Shown piece after piece: positions 17,888 to 27,060 of a DNA stretch of 64,000 nucleotides (position 1 is the first letter of the stretch; each line of letters starts with the position of its first letter). The position numbers and the translations under genes were made by a program. The notes beneath the pieces are model-generated. The model was given only the letters and a program-made list of their open reading frames with translations, was not told the DNA's origin and did not search any database. The stretch is from Arcobacter sp. (GTDB lineage: Bacteria; Campylobacterota; Campylobacteria; Campylobacterales; Arcobacteraceae), in assembly GCA_002869565.1 (NCBI GenBank), contig PKUJ01000023.1, positions 62,001 to 126,000 on the forward strand, written 5' to 3'.

Positions 17888-18589
17888 CTATCTAACCATT
17901 GCCCCACTGATATTTAATACTTCACCACTCACGTAAGTTGCATCATTTCCAATAAAATAAGCACATTTTGCAACTTCTTCTGCTCTTCCAAATCTTTTTA
18001 ATGGAATAGCTTTTTTTAACTCTTTTGAATTTGGAATATTTTCAGTCATTTCAGATTCAATGATTCCTGGTGCTAAAGCATTAACTCTAATATTATAACG
18101 ACCAAGTTCTATTGATAGAGTTTTAGTAAAAGCAATTACTCCACCTTTTGAGGCTGAATAGTTTGCTTGTCCAGCATTTCCCCCAATACCAGATATAGAA
18201 GCTACATTTACGATACTTCCTTTTTTGTTCATCATCATATTTCTTGATATGGTTTTTGTAACGTGGTACATTCCATTCAAATTTGTATTAATTACATCTT
18301 CCCATTCATCATCACTCATAAAAAAGAAAAGATTGTCTTTTATAATTCCAGCGTTGTTAACTAGAACCTCTACACTTATATTTTCTAAAGTTGATTTTAT
18401 AGATTCTTTATTTTGCATATCAAATGTAATAAGTTCTCCATGCTCAATTGAGTCTAATATAGTTTGAGCTTTTTCTTTGTTTTTATTATAGTGAACATAA
18501 ACAAAGTAGCCATTTTTTGCATACTCTTTAACTATAGCTTCTCCAATTGAACCAGTTGCTCCTGTTACTAATACTTTTTTTAATTCCAT
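17888..18589 (-). CDS. 3-ketoacyl-ACP reductase (FabG-like)
   Basis: 233 aa short-chain dehydrogenase. NADPH loop TGATGSIG (residues 9-16), NNAG (78-81), and catalytic Ser133, Tyr144 and Lys148 in SISGIGGNAGQANYSASKGG. The C-terminus SGEVLNISGAMVR is typical FabG. Reduces the beta-keto group in each polyene extension cycle (ApeQ-type). In the operon it lies 10 bp after the ammonia lyase gene. Confidence 0.88.
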   Translation of the reverse strand: MELKKVLVTGATGSIGEAIVKEYAKNGYFVYVHYNKNKEKAQTILDSIEHGELITFDMQNKESIKSTLENISVEVLVNNAGIIKDNLFFFMSDDEWEDVINTNLNGMYHVTKTISRNMMMNKKGSIVNVASISGIGGNAGQANYSASKGGVIAFTKTLSIELGRYNIRVNALAPGIIESEMTENIPNSKELKKAIPLKRFGRAEEVAKCAYFIGNDATYVSGEVLNISGAMVR

Positions 18590-18599
18590 AATAAACTCT

Positions 18600-20120
18600 T
18601 TATATAAATTTTCCGTCTTTGATTAAAACTTTGATATTTTTAATATCGCCATCCATTCTTCTATCTTCTAAAAGTGGTTTAACTATTTTTCTTGTTTCAT
18701 CATGAATATTTCTTAAGTGAGGAGATACTTGATCTTTCCCTCTTATATCAACAGCTTGTGCCATACCAATAAAAGCGATTGATAACATATTATGTAAATC
18801 AGGAATCATTTTTGCAAAATCATTTGCAGCAGTTGTTCCCATAGATACTTTATCTTGATTAAGTGATTCTGTTGGTCTTGAGTGAATTGAAGCAGCTGTT
18901 GTATTTTTTATAACATCAGCACTAAGAGAACTTAAACTTATTTGCATAGCTTTAAATCCATGGAAAAAAGGCTCTTTTGAAAGTTTTAAATTTTCACCTA
19001 ATCCACGATTAAATTTATGGTCAACTAAAAGTGCAAACTCTTTATCTAATAAATCAGCTAAATTGGCAGCACAAATTTTAAGAGTATCCATCGCATGGGC
19101 AACGTATCCACCATAAAAGTTACCAGAAGTATAAATTTTTTGATTTTCACCATCGATTAATGGATTGTCATTTACAGAGTTTATCTCTGTCTCAACCCAG
19201 TTTTTTGATATTACAAGGTTATCTCTAATCACTCCAAGAACTTGTGGTGCACATCTCATTGAATATGTATCTTGAATATTTAAATGATTATCTGCAAAAA
19301 ATTTATCATATCTATCATCTCTACCGTGAGTTAATTTAGAACCAGAAATTTTATTTTTAATATTTTTAGCAGCTGCAATTTGACCAGAAAAAGGTTTTGA
19401 ATCATGTACAAAATCTGCAACAGGAGTATCATCTCCTAAAAGAACTTCAAACATTCCTGCAACGTATGATTCCATTGAGTCTAAAATAACTTCAAACTCC
19501 TCTATCGCTTTTAATGCAATGGCACTCATAATGGTTGTACCATTCATAATTGCTAAGGCTTCTTTTGGTTCAAAAACATAAGGGGTGATATTTAGTTCAT
19601 TGTAAACTTCCATTACATCTTTTATTTCGCCTTTATAATATACTTCTCTTTCCCCTGCAATAACAGCAGCAATATATGATAAAGGTGTTAAATCTCCACT
19701 AGCTCCAACAGAGCCTTGAGATGGAATTACTGGGATAATATCTTTTTCAATTAACATTTCTAACCTATGTAAAAGGTTCATAGATACACCAGAACGTGCT
19801 TTACTTAATGAAATTGTTCTACAAATAACTGCATATCTACATACTTCATATGAAAGATTAACTCCAATTCCACATCCATGGAATCTAAATAAGTTAGTTT
19901 GTAATTTTGCAGCATCTTCATAATCTACATAATTTTTACCACTATCTCCATAACCTGTAGTAATACCGTAAATAGGCTTACCTTGTTTGATTGTATTCAT
20001 CATAAAATCATGAGTATGATTTATAAATGTGATAAATTCTTCATCTTTAGATATTTTTATATTTGATGTTTTTGTAATCTCTTCAAGTGTTATATACTTT
20101 TTGTCTATTGTTAATTTCAT
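18600..20120 (-). CDS. Aromatic amino acid ammonia lyase (HAL/PAL/TAL family)
   Basis: 506 aa with the MIO-forming triad A140-S141-G142 (SVGASGDLTPL), catalytic Tyr57 (ITTGYGDSG) and NDNPLID. The substrate-selecting pair after NLFR is F80-H81; by eye this is neither the Ser-His of histidine lyases nor the His-Leu of Rhodobacter TAL. Supplies the aryl acid (probably 4-coumarate) as polyene starter, as in flexirubin and many APE loci. A TTG 12 bases upstream is also in frame, but GGGAG sits right before the ATG at 20120, which overlaps the acyltransferase stop as ATGA. Tyr versus Phe or His as substrate is not settled by sequence. Confidence 0.88.
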   Translation of the reverse strand: MKLTIDKKYITLEEITKTSNIKISKDEEFITFINHTHDFMMNTIKQGKPIYGITTGYGDSGKNYVDYEDAAKLQTNLFRFHGCGIGVNLSYEVCRYAVICRTISLSKARSGVSMNLLHRLEMLIEKDIIPVIPSQGSVGASGDLTPLSYIAAVIAGEREVYYKGEIKDVMEVYNELNITPYVFEPKEALAIMNGTTIMSAIALKAIEEFEVILDSMESYVAGMFEVLLGDDTPVADFVHDSKPFSGQIAAAKNIKNKISGSKLTHGRDDRYDKFFADNHLNIQDTYSMRCAPQVLGVIRDNLVISKNWVETEINSVNDNPLIDGENQKIYTSGNFYGGYVAHAMDTLKICAANLADLLDKEFALLVDHKFNRGLGENLKLSKEPFFHGFKAMQISLSSLSADVIKNTTAASIHSRPTESLNQDKVSMGTTAANDFAKMIPDLHNMLSIAFIGMAQAVDIRGKDQVSPHLRNIHDETRKIVKPLLEDRRMDGDIKNIKVLIKDGKFI

Positions 20121-20983
20121 TTTTTCTCCCAAAAATTATAAAAATTGAACCATTGTAAAGGGTGTTGTATTAAAGTATTTGATAATATTAGTACATATTT
20201 ATTAATTGCTTGATTAAGTGCTTCTTCTTGACTTAATTCATAATCAATCTCTATTTTTTCAAATTTCATTTCGTAGTTTCTAATTTTATTAAAAACAACA
20301 AAAATTGCAATTATTGGTTTTTTTGTTTTATATGCTATTAAAAATGGATTTTTATTAAAATATGCTTCTTCTCCAAAAAACTTTACAGGGTAAATATATT
20401 TATCGTTTAAAGCTCTATCTCCCATAAATGCTACTGATTCATTTTCTAATAGGGCATTTCCAATAGATATTGAAGTACTAATATTCCCTTTTGATAAATC
20501 AATTATATTTACGCAATCTTCATTTTTTTTGTCTATAAGTTGTTCAAAATCACTTGCATTTTTTATCATAGCTTCATTCATGACAACATTTATTTTTGTA
20601 TTAGAATCTAAAAAATAATTGCTTGCAGTTGCCCAACCACCAAAGTGATTTAGTAGAAGTATTGAGCCATTTTTAATCTCTTCTAAAAGAGGAGCTCTAT
20701 TTTTATTTTCAAAAGTATAGATTTCTGGATTTGCTTTTGATATAAATCTATCAGATGTTGCAAGGGCATAAATAAAAAGATGTCTAAAATATTTTTTATT
20801 AGTAAATTCAAAACCAATCCTTTTATAATAATCTTTTAGTGCAACTCTTACATTTTTAGCAAATAAGAAATAATAAAGTACAACAAAATATAAAGAAAAG
20901 TGTACTGATTTATATCCAAATAGTTTATAAAATTTATATAGAGTTCTTACAACAGGACCACCCACTCTTTGCTTTGCCCCCAT
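20117..20983 (-). CDS. LpxL/HtrB-like acyltransferase
   Basis: 288 aa. One N-terminal hydrophobic segment (SLYFVVLYYFLFA), then LLLNHFGGWATASNYF, the His-containing catalytic block of lysophospholipid/lipid A acyltransferases, and a later FMGDRALNDKYIYPVKFFGE that matches their second block. Ends HPLQWFNFYNFW, also typical. In aryl-polyene loci such enzymes are proposed to attach the polyene to a lipid or sugar anchor. Overlaps the ammonia lyase by 4 bases. Confidence 0.82.
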   Translation of the reverse strand: MGAKQRVGGPVVRTLYKFYKLFGYKSVHFSLYFVVLYYFLFAKNVRVALKDYYKRIGFEFTNKKYFRHLFIYALATSDRFISKANPEIYTFENKNRAPLLEEIKNGSILLLNHFGGWATASNYFLDSNTKINVVMNEAMIKNASDFEQLIDKKNEDCVNIIDLSKGNISTSISIGNALLENESVAFMGDRALNDKYIYPVKFFGEEAYFNKNPFLIAYKTKKPIIAIFVVFNKIRNYEMKFEKIEIDYELSQEEALNQAINKYVLILSNTLIQHPLQWFNFYNFWEKK

Positions 20984-20985
20984 GT

Positions 20986-21732
20986 TTAAAAAAAACCTTT
21001 TAGTAAAAAAACTCTTTGAAAAAAAAGTTTTAAATGCAGTAGAGTTATTGCAATGGTGTCATTGTAGTTATCAAAGTGACTTACTCTCTCTTCAGGACTA
21101 GGATAATAACACTCAATGATAGTATCAGTGATATTTTTATATTTCCAATAATGTTTTACTAAGACTTCTACTTCAAAATTGAATCTTCTACTTTTTATAT
21201 TTAAATCTAAAATAGAAACAGGGTATAACCTAAATCCAGTAAGTGAATCATGTATATCATATCCCGAATTTAATTTTATCCAAAAGTTATGAAATGCTCT
21301 ACCTACTTTTGATTTTTTGGGAACATTCTCTATATCAAAATTTCTTGAACCAATAACAATTTGATTTTCTGAATTTATACATTGTTGTAATTTATTTAGT
21401 TCCGAAGCCAAGTGCTGGCCATCCCCATCCATACTAACAAAATAGTGAAATCCAAGCTCTTTGGCTTTTTTTGCACCTGTTAATATAGCTTCTCCTTTTC
21501 CCATATTATAATCATGTCTTAATATAATAATATTTTCATTTTCATCAATTAAAGATGAAACTTTAGTGTCAGAGCCATCATCAACAATGATTAATTTATA
21601 ATTGTGATTTAAAATATCTTTTGAAACATTTAAAATAGTTTTAGGATTATTGTATGTGGGTACAACAACAATGAGTTCATTATTTAGAGACAAAAGAGAA
21701 CTCACTATATTTTTTGCCGTCTTTTTTTGCAA
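20986..21732 (-). CDS. Family 2 glycosyltransferase
   Basis: About 248 aa. Nucleotide-sugar domain with VVPTYNNPKTIL, IIVDDGSD and the DxD-like FVSMDGDGQH, then IGSRNFD; DPM1-like. The C-terminal part lacks the membrane helices of bactoprenol enzymes. The annotated start is a TTG inside the preceding dehydratase gene (53-base overlap); a GTG at 21705 is an alternative, so the first ten residues are uncertain. Probably glycosylates an anchor or lipid intermediate of the pigment. Confidence 0.82.
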   Translation of the reverse strand: MQKKTAKNIVSSLLSLNNELIVVVPTYNNPKTILNVSKDILNHNYKLIIVDDGSDTKVSSLIDENENIIILRHDYNMGKGEAILTGAKKAKELGFHYFVSMDGDGQHLASELNKLQQCINSENQIVIGSRNFDIENVPKKSKVGRAFHNFWIKLNSGYDIHDSLTGFRLYPVSILDLNIKSRRFNFEVEVLVKHYWKYKNITDTIIECYYPSPEERVSHFDNYNDTIAITLLHLKLFFQRVFLLKGFF

Positions 21733-22000
21733 TTACTTTAGTTGTCTTTTCTTTATCTTGGGTATAAAATATTATTATGTCATTTGGTAAGATAGGCTGA
21801 AGAAACTTTGCTTTTTTTATGGAAACTATTTTTTTAGATAGAATTTGACTAATTATATCAATTTGTAAAAAACCAGGTAACAACTGATTTGTTGGGAAAT
21901 GTGCTTGAAAAATTTCATGTTCTTTATTTGCAAAAACTATTTCTATTTCAGAAGAATTTTCTTCTTTTTTTAGAAACCTTGATTGATATAAGTTATCCAA
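21680..22000 (-). CDS. Hotdog-fold 3-hydroxyacyl-ACP dehydratase (ApeI-like)
   Basis: 106 aa. EIFQAHFPTNQLLPGFLQID is the FabZ/FabA active-site block (His of HFP, then PG), followed by the central helix and KAKFLQPILPNDII. Much shorter than FabZ but similar to ApeI-type dehydratases. First gene of the 14-gene minus operon; the start is a TTG at 22000. Works with the second hotdog protein (25384-25734) to make the polyene double bonds. Confidence 0.75.
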   Translation of the reverse strand: MDNLYQSRFLKKEENSSEIEIVFANKEHEIFQAHFPTNQLLPGFLQIDIISQILSKKIVSIKKAKFLQPILPNDIIIFYTQDKEKTTKVIAKKDGKKYSEFSFVSK

Positions 22001-22091
22001 TTATTTTTTATTCCTATTCTATGATTGAGTTCAAATTGTAACAAAAGTTAACTAAGTATATAATAACAAAATTTTTATTTAGGAGAAGTAA
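22001..22091. promoter_or_regulatory. Divergent promoter region between the two aryl-polyene operons
   Basis: The 91-bp gap must hold promoters for both large operons. On the plus strand a TATAAT lies at 22059-22064, about 28 bases before the ATG at 22092, with AGGAG as ribosome binding site at 22081-22085. No convincing -35 box or operator palindrome is visible. A shared regulatory site would co-regulate the whole pigment locus. Confidence 0.45.
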
Positions 22092-23303
22092 ATGGAAGAT
22101 TGTGATGTATTAGTCATTGGAGGAGGACCTAGTGGTTCAGTTGCTGCTTGTAAGCTGGTAAAAGAAGGTTATAAAGTAATAGTTTTAGAAAAATTAGAAT
22201 TTCCAAGATTTGTTATTGGTGAATCACTACTTCCAAGATGTAATGAAATCCTAGATAAAAATGGTTTGATTGATATAATAAAAGAACAAAATTATATGAT
22301 GAAACCTGGTGCAATTTTTATAAATGAAGATAAAAAAGAAGAGTTAATTGATTTTAGAAATAATTTAGGTCAAAAATGGGGCACAAGTTTTCAAGTAAAA
22401 AGAGAAGAGTTTGATAATGTATTATTAGAAACTGCAAAAAAACTTGGTGCAGATGTTAGACATGGTTATGAAGTAACAGATTATAACAATGATGAAAATA
22501 TTGTTACGGCAAATGACAAAAATGGAGAAAGAAAAATATTTAATGCAAAATTTGTTTTAGATGCTTCTGGATATGGAAGAGTTTTACCAAAACTTTTAGA
22601 TTTAGATATTCCTTCAGATTTAAAATTAAGAAATGCAATTTTCACAAGAGTAAAAGGTGAAATAAGAAGACCTGGAGATAAAGAAGGTTTTATTGATATT
22701 GTTATCCATGATGATAACCAAGCTTGGTTATGGGTAATTCCTTTTAGTGATGGTACTACTTCTGTTGGAATAGTGTGTGAAGAATCATATTTTGAAAAAA
22801 CAGGTTTATCAAAAGAGGATTTTTTTGATAAAGTTTTAGATGATCATAAATATTTAAAAGAGAAATTTAAAAATGCTGAAAAAATAGTTCCAGTTGGTAT
22901 TATAAATGGTTACTCAGCTGCAATAAAAACAATGCACGGAAAAGGTTTTGCTTTAAGTGGAAATGCAACAGAATTTTTAGATCCAGTTTTTTCTTCAGGA
23001 GTTACATTAGCCTTGGAATCATCGGATAAAGTAGCTGATTTAATTATCAAAGAATTAAAAGGTGAAAAAGTTGATTGGCAAGTAGAATATGAAGATTATA
23101 TGATGGTTGGAATAAATGTATTTAGAGAGTTTGTTTATGCTTGGTATGAAGGAAAATTAAGAAAGATTTTTTATTCTGTACAAAAGCCAGATCAAATTAA
23201 AAGATCAATAAGTTCAATTTTATCAGGTTATGTATGGGATGAAAATAATTATTTTGTAGATAATTCTAAGAATAAAATAAATGCTTTAGTTTCGATTATT
23301 TAA
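22092..23303 (+). CDS. FAD-dependent oxidoreductase, tryptophan-halogenase-like
   Basis: 403 aa. Dinucleotide-binding GGGPSG (9-14), FVIGESLLPRCNEIL, and AWLWVIPFSDGTTSVG, which contains the WxWxIP motif of flavin-dependent halogenases. GFALSGNATEFLDPVFSSGV is the second FAD motif. Members of this family in flexirubin and xanthomonadin loci are proposed to halogenate or hydroxylate the aryl head. Whether the catalytic lysine of true halogenases is present I could not confirm. First gene of the plus operon. Confidence 0.8.
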   Translation: MEDCDVLVIGGGPSGSVAACKLVKEGYKVIVLEKLEFPRFVIGESLLPRCNEILDKNGLIDIIKEQNYMMKPGAIFINEDKKEELIDFRNNLGQKWGTSFQVKREEFDNVLLETAKKLGADVRHGYEVTDYNNDENIVTANDKNGERKIFNAKFVLDASGYGRVLPKLLDLDIPSDLKLRNAIFTRVKGEIRRPGDKEGFIDIVIHDDNQAWLWVIPFSDGTTSVGIVCEESYFEKTGLSKEDFFDKVLDDHKYLKEKFKNAEKIVPVGIINGYSAAIKTMHGKGFALSGNATEFLDPVFSSGVTLALESSDKVADLIIKELKGEKVDWQVEYEDYMMVGINVFREFVYAWYEGKLRKIFYSVQKPDQIKRSISSILSGYVWDENNYFVDNSKNKINALVSII

Positions 23304-23393
23304 AGCTAGAGATAAACTTTACATAAGATGCATAAAAGCACGAAGATAATATAATATTCGATAATAAATGATTTAAAATGAAGGAAGAATTAA

Positions 23394-23648
23394 ATGGCTA
23401 TTTCTAGTAGTGAATTTAAACAAGTTTTAATTGATGGTTTAAAACTTGAAGATATAGAAATTGATGAGATAGATGATAAAGATACACTTTTTGGAGAAGA
23501 AGGATTAGGTCTTGACTCTGTTGATTCTATTGAATTAGTTTTAATTATAGAAAAAGAATATGGCGTGAAAATACAAAATCCAGAACAATATAATGAAATT
23601 TTTGCATCAGTAGAAAATTTATTAAAATATATAAATGACAATAAATAA
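23394..23648 (+). CDS. Acyl carrier protein
   Basis: 84 aa acidic protein with the phosphopantetheine Ser42 in GLGLDSVDSIEL. Preceded by GAAGGAAG and overlapping the ketosynthase gene by 14 bases. The second ACP of the locus and paired with the second ketosynthase set, mirroring the ACP-KS-KS-like order of the minus operon. Confidence 0.88.
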   Translation: MAISSSEFKQVLIDGLKLEDIEIDEIDDKDTLFGEEGLGLDSVDSIELVLIIEKEYGVKIQNPEQYNEIFASVENLLKYINDNK

Positions 23649-24759
23649 AAAAGCGTACATTAATTCATATGATGCAATAAGTTGTGCAGGATTAGATTCC
23701 GAACAACTTTTTGCTTCAATCTGCGAAAAAAAAGATTGTATTACAATCAGTAAAGATTATGTTCCTGAGAGGGAAGTAGCAATAGGAAAAATTGATTCTT
23801 CTTTTACTTTTAATGAACTTCTTTTGCAATCATGTAAAAAAATTCTAGAAACTTCAAATTTAGATGATTATTCAAATACTTTATTAGTTGTTGGCTCTTC
23901 TGTTGGTGGGATGAGTGAAACAGAACGCATATTTTTTAGTGAAAAATCTTACAAAAATATTGATTATAAAAAACATCCAATAGATGCTATTGCTCATCAT
24001 TTAAAACAAGAGTTTACTTTTTATGATGATATATCTTTTTCAACTGCTTGTACGTCTAGTGCAAATGCTATTGGATATGCAAAAGAGGTGATTTCTAAAT
24101 GTATTTATAAAAATGTATTAGTGGTGGGAGTTGATTCTCTTTCTTTTACAACAGTGTGTGGATTCTCTGCTTTAAGTGTTTTATCTTCAAAACCTTGTAC
24201 TCCTTTTGAAAAACAAAGAGATGGTATGAATGTTGCAGAAGCAATTGCTATATTATTAATTCAAGATGAAAAAGAAAAGAACTCTGTTGAAATTTGCGGC
24301 GTAGGATATAGCTCAGATGCCCACCATATGACTCAACCACATCCCGATGGAAGTGGAGCAGCAAAAGCAATTGAAACTGCAATATCTAGTGCGAATGTGG
24401 ATAAAAACAGAATAAAATATATAAATGCACATGGAACAGGAACGATGGCAAATGATTCTTCTGAGTTAAACGCAATCGCTACAGTTTTTGCTCAATCAAA
24501 ATCACCATATGTAAGTTCAACAAAACCTTTTACTGGACATACTTTAGGAGCAGCAGGTGCTATTGAAGCTGTTATTTCAGTAATGGTTTTACAAAAGCAG
24601 ATTATTCCTCCTAGTAAAAATATTCTTGACCCTGAAAGAGATGATATAGCTTTTACAAATGAAGCACTTAAGGACGATATTAATTATGTATTGAGTAACT
24701 CCTTTGCTTTTGGTGGAAATAACACTAGTTTATTATTTGGATTGCCAAATGAAGATTAA
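23635..24759 (+). CDS. Beta-ketoacyl-ACP synthase, KASII type (aryl polyene)
   Basis: 374 aa with Cys139 (FSTACTSSANAIG), His266 (INAHGTGTMAND) and His302 (KPFTGHTLGAAGA). A complete condensing enzyme forming a pair with the next, truncated KS-like gene, with which it overlaps by 11 bases. Likely one of the two KS complexes that elongate the polyene (ApeR/ApeO-type). Confidence 0.88.
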   Translation: MTINKKAYINSYDAISCAGLDSEQLFASICEKKDCITISKDYVPEREVAIGKIDSSFTFNELLLQSCKKILETSNLDDYSNTLLVVGSSVGGMSETERIFFSEKSYKNIDYKKHPIDAIAHHLKQEFTFYDDISFSTACTSSANAIGYAKEVISKCIYKNVLVVGVDSLSFTTVCGFSALSVLSSKPCTPFEKQRDGMNVAEAIAILLIQDEKEKNSVEICGVGYSSDAHHMTQPHPDGSGAAKAIETAISSANVDKNRIKYINAHGTGTMANDSSELNAIATVFAQSKSPYVSSTKPFTGHTLGAAGAIEAVISVMVLQKQIIPPSKNILDPERDDIAFTNEALKDDINYVLSNSFAFGGNNTSLLFGLPNED

Positions 24760-25387
24760 TTTAGAAATTATTAGTAGTGCACACTTAAAAGCACCTATTG
24801 CAGTTGAGGGTTTAAATACCAAAACACTAGTTCCTAAAATGGTATTTAGAAGAAGGCTAACAAGAGCTTCAAAATTAGCAATTGAGTTATTAAATCTTGT
24901 AGGTTTTGGTAAAGGTAGAATTATTTATGGGAGCGCCTATGGAGAACTTCCTGCAACTGCAAGTATATTAAATTCAATTTTAAATAAATCAGGAATTTCT
25001 CCAACAGATTTTCAAAACTCTGTTTACAATACACCTGTTTCTTATGCTTCGATTTTAGAAAAAAATGAGAGTGAAATGTTAACAATTTCTTCGGGGGATG
25101 AAACCTCTGACAAGTTGTTAAAAATAGGAGCTATTAAAGCTTTAGATGGAGATGAAATACTTCTAATAGCTAGTGAAACTATGAATATTGAAAATATTGA
25201 TGAGGTTAATTCTTGTATTAAATATTTAGAATCGGCAGTGGCTTTAAGAGTAAAAGTAACAGACGAAGAGTCAACTTTACATATTAAAGATATTGACGAT
25301 TCTTTACCAAAATCTTTGGCAAAATTAGTAGCTATTTCTGAATCTTGTAAAGAAAATCAAAAAAATATTATTGAGATTCAAATATGA
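24749..25387 (+). CDS. Degenerate beta-ketoacyl synthase partner (ApeC-like)
   Basis: 212 aa from the ATG at 24749; the frame stays open further upstream inside the ketosynthase but the coupled ATG is better. Sequence follows the N-terminal half of a KAS: KGRIIYGSAYGELPATASIL, FQNSVYNTPVSYASI, LTISSGDETSDK and ILLIASETMN. The nucleophilic Cys is absent and both His blocks are missing. Such ApeC-type proteins form heterodimers with the complete KS. Overlaps the dehydratase gene by 4 bases. Confidence 0.72.
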   Translation: MKINLEIISSAHLKAPIAVEGLNTKTLVPKMVFRRRLTRASKLAIELLNLVGFGKGRIIYGSAYGELPATASILNSILNKSGISPTDFQNSVYNTPVSYASILEKNESEMLTISSGDETSDKLLKIGAIKALDGDEILLIASETMNIENIDEVNSCIKYLESAVALRVKVTDEESTLHIKDIDDSLPKSLAKLVAISESCKENQKNIIEIQI

Positions 25388-25734
25388 ATATTCCACATCA
25401 AAAACCAATAAAATTTGCAGAAGAAATAATTAGTGTTGAAGGGAAAATTGCAAAAGTAAAATCTGTTTTTCCTTCAAAACCTACTTTATCTATGTACTTT
25501 GAAGCTGCGGCACAAAGTTCAGCTGCCTTTTCTAAAGGTGAATCCAAAGTCGGATTTATTGTTTCAGTAAAAGATATTGAATTATTAGAAGAAAATGATG
25601 CCTTAGAAGTTTTAGTCAAGGTTGAAAGAAAAGTTGAATTTGGAGCTATTTGTGAATTCTCTTTTACTATTTTATCTCTTGATGAAACAAAAAGTTTCGC
25701 AAAAGGTACTTTTACAATTATGCTTCAAGAGTAA
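25384..25734 (+). CDS. Hotdog-fold dehydratase (ApeP-like)
   Basis: 116 aa. Begins MNIPHQKPIKFAEEIIS, the ApeP/FabA-like lead (PHxxP), followed by FPSKPTLSMYFEAAAQSSAAFS for the central hotdog helix and FTILSLDETKSFAKGTFTIML at the end. Predicted 3-hydroxyacyl-ACP dehydratase or its heterodimer partner with the ApeI-like protein. Its stop base is shared with the start of the hydrolase gene. Confidence 0.72.
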   Translation: MNIPHQKPIKFAEEIISVEGKIAKVKSVFPSKPTLSMYFEAAAQSSAAFSKGESKVGFIVSVKDIELLEENDALEVLVKVERKVEFGAICEFSFTILSLDETKSFAKGTFTIMLQE

Positions 25735-27032
25735 TGAAAAAACTTTTTTTTCTTTTTCTTTTTACAAGTTTTGTATATTCTCAATATATAAAAGAGCCAA
25801 TTTTTAAAGAAGCTAGTTATGTAGAGACTTTTGGTAATCCAGAAAATGAAGCAATAGTTTTTGTACATGGTTTAGGGCAAGAGGCTTCTACTATTTGGAA
25901 ACAGAGCGTAGAGGTTTTAAAAAAAGACTATTATATTATGATTTTTGATTTACCAGGATTTGGAAAATCTGATAAATCTAATCAATTATATTCTCCAACA
26001 AAATATGCAAAATTTATAAATACTTTAGTTGATAATTTTATTGATAAACCTTTTCATCTTATAGGACACTCTATGGGAGCAAGTATTGCATTAAAATATA
26101 GTTCTATGTATGAAGAAAGAGTAAAAAGTTTAGTTTTAATTGATGCCGCTGCTATTTTGAATAAAATTTCATACTCCGAATTTTTGCTTAAATATAAAGT
26201 TCAAGATATGGTAAAAAATAATAGTATATCCACTCTTGCATCTAAAATACCTCAAGTCTTGGAAGATGCATTACCTTTAGATTTGGACTTGATCTTAAGT
26301 ACAAAAATATCAAGAAAAATTCTTCTTAGGTCAAACCCAAATACCATTGCAGCTATGGCTTTAGTAGAAGAGGATTTTTCACAAATACCTAGAAAATTAC
26401 AAGTTCAAACTCTAATAATATGGGGAGAAAAGGATACTATAGCTCCACTTCGAACTGGATATGTTTTAAATAAATTGATTCCAAATTCAAAGCTTGAAAT
26501 AATTCCTGATGCTAAACATGTCCCTATAATTGACTCTTCAATGGAGTATCTAGCTTTATTAAAAAAGCATTTAGAAAAAAGAGATTATGAAAAAAAGAAG
26601 AAAAAATACCCTTCATTTTCAAAAACTACTAAAATAGAAAATGGGAAAAATAGAGTCTTACGTGGATATTTTAAAAACTTAGAAATATTAAATAGTAAAA
26701 ATATAAAAATAAAAAACGCAAAAATTGAAAATCTTAAGATAATCAATTCTGAAGTAAAAATTATAAATTCAGATTTAAATTTAAAAAAATTAAGCAGTAT
26801 AAAAAATTCTACTTTAACAATAAGTGCAAGTGATTTAAAAGTTTTAAATAGTATTGATTTATTTGATTCAAAGCTTGATTTAGCAGGAGTTGATATTCGT
26901 AGTAAGGTTCCAATTTTTAGAAATCTAAATAAAGATGATACTCAAAATATTGTATTTTCTTTGTGTACTATAAATGGTAAAAACAAACATGGAATAAAAA
27001 TTCTAGCTGTAGAACAAGTACTTAATCAATAA
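25734..27032 (+). CDS. Exported alpha/beta hydrolase with C-terminal beta-solenoid
   Basis: 432 aa. Signal peptide MKKLFFLFLFTSFVYSQ, then an alpha/beta-hydrolase domain (about 25-285): VFVHGLGQEASTIWK (oxyanion), GHSMGASIA (nucleophile Ser), WGEKDTIAP (Asp) and PDAKHVPI (His). From about 305 on, short I/L/N/K-rich repeats (LEILNSKNIKIKNAKIENLK, then IINSEVKIINSDLNLKKL) read as a right-handed beta-helix. I know no standard partner of this kind in aryl-polyene loci. It may act on the exported pigment ester or its anchor in the periplasm or at the surface. Confidence 0.8.
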   Translation: MKKLFFLFLFTSFVYSQYIKEPIFKEASYVETFGNPENEAIVFVHGLGQEASTIWKQSVEVLKKDYYIMIFDLPGFGKSDKSNQLYSPTKYAKFINTLVDNFIDKPFHLIGHSMGASIALKYSSMYEERVKSLVLIDAAAILNKISYSEFLLKYKVQDMVKNNSISTLASKIPQVLEDALPLDLDLILSTKISRKILLRSNPNTIAAMALVEEDFSQIPRKLQVQTLIIWGEKDTIAPLRTGYVLNKLIPNSKLEIIPDAKHVPIIDSSMEYLALLKKHLEKRDYEKKKKKYPSFSKTTKIENGKNRVLRGYFKNLEILNSKNIKIKNAKIENLKIINSEVKIINSDLNLKKLSSIKNSTLTISASDLKVLNSIDLFDSKLDLAGVDIRSKVPIFRNLNKDDTQNIVFSLCTINGKNKHGIKILAVEQVLNQ

Positions 27033-27060
27033 TCTATAAAAATAATAGGAATATTTAACA

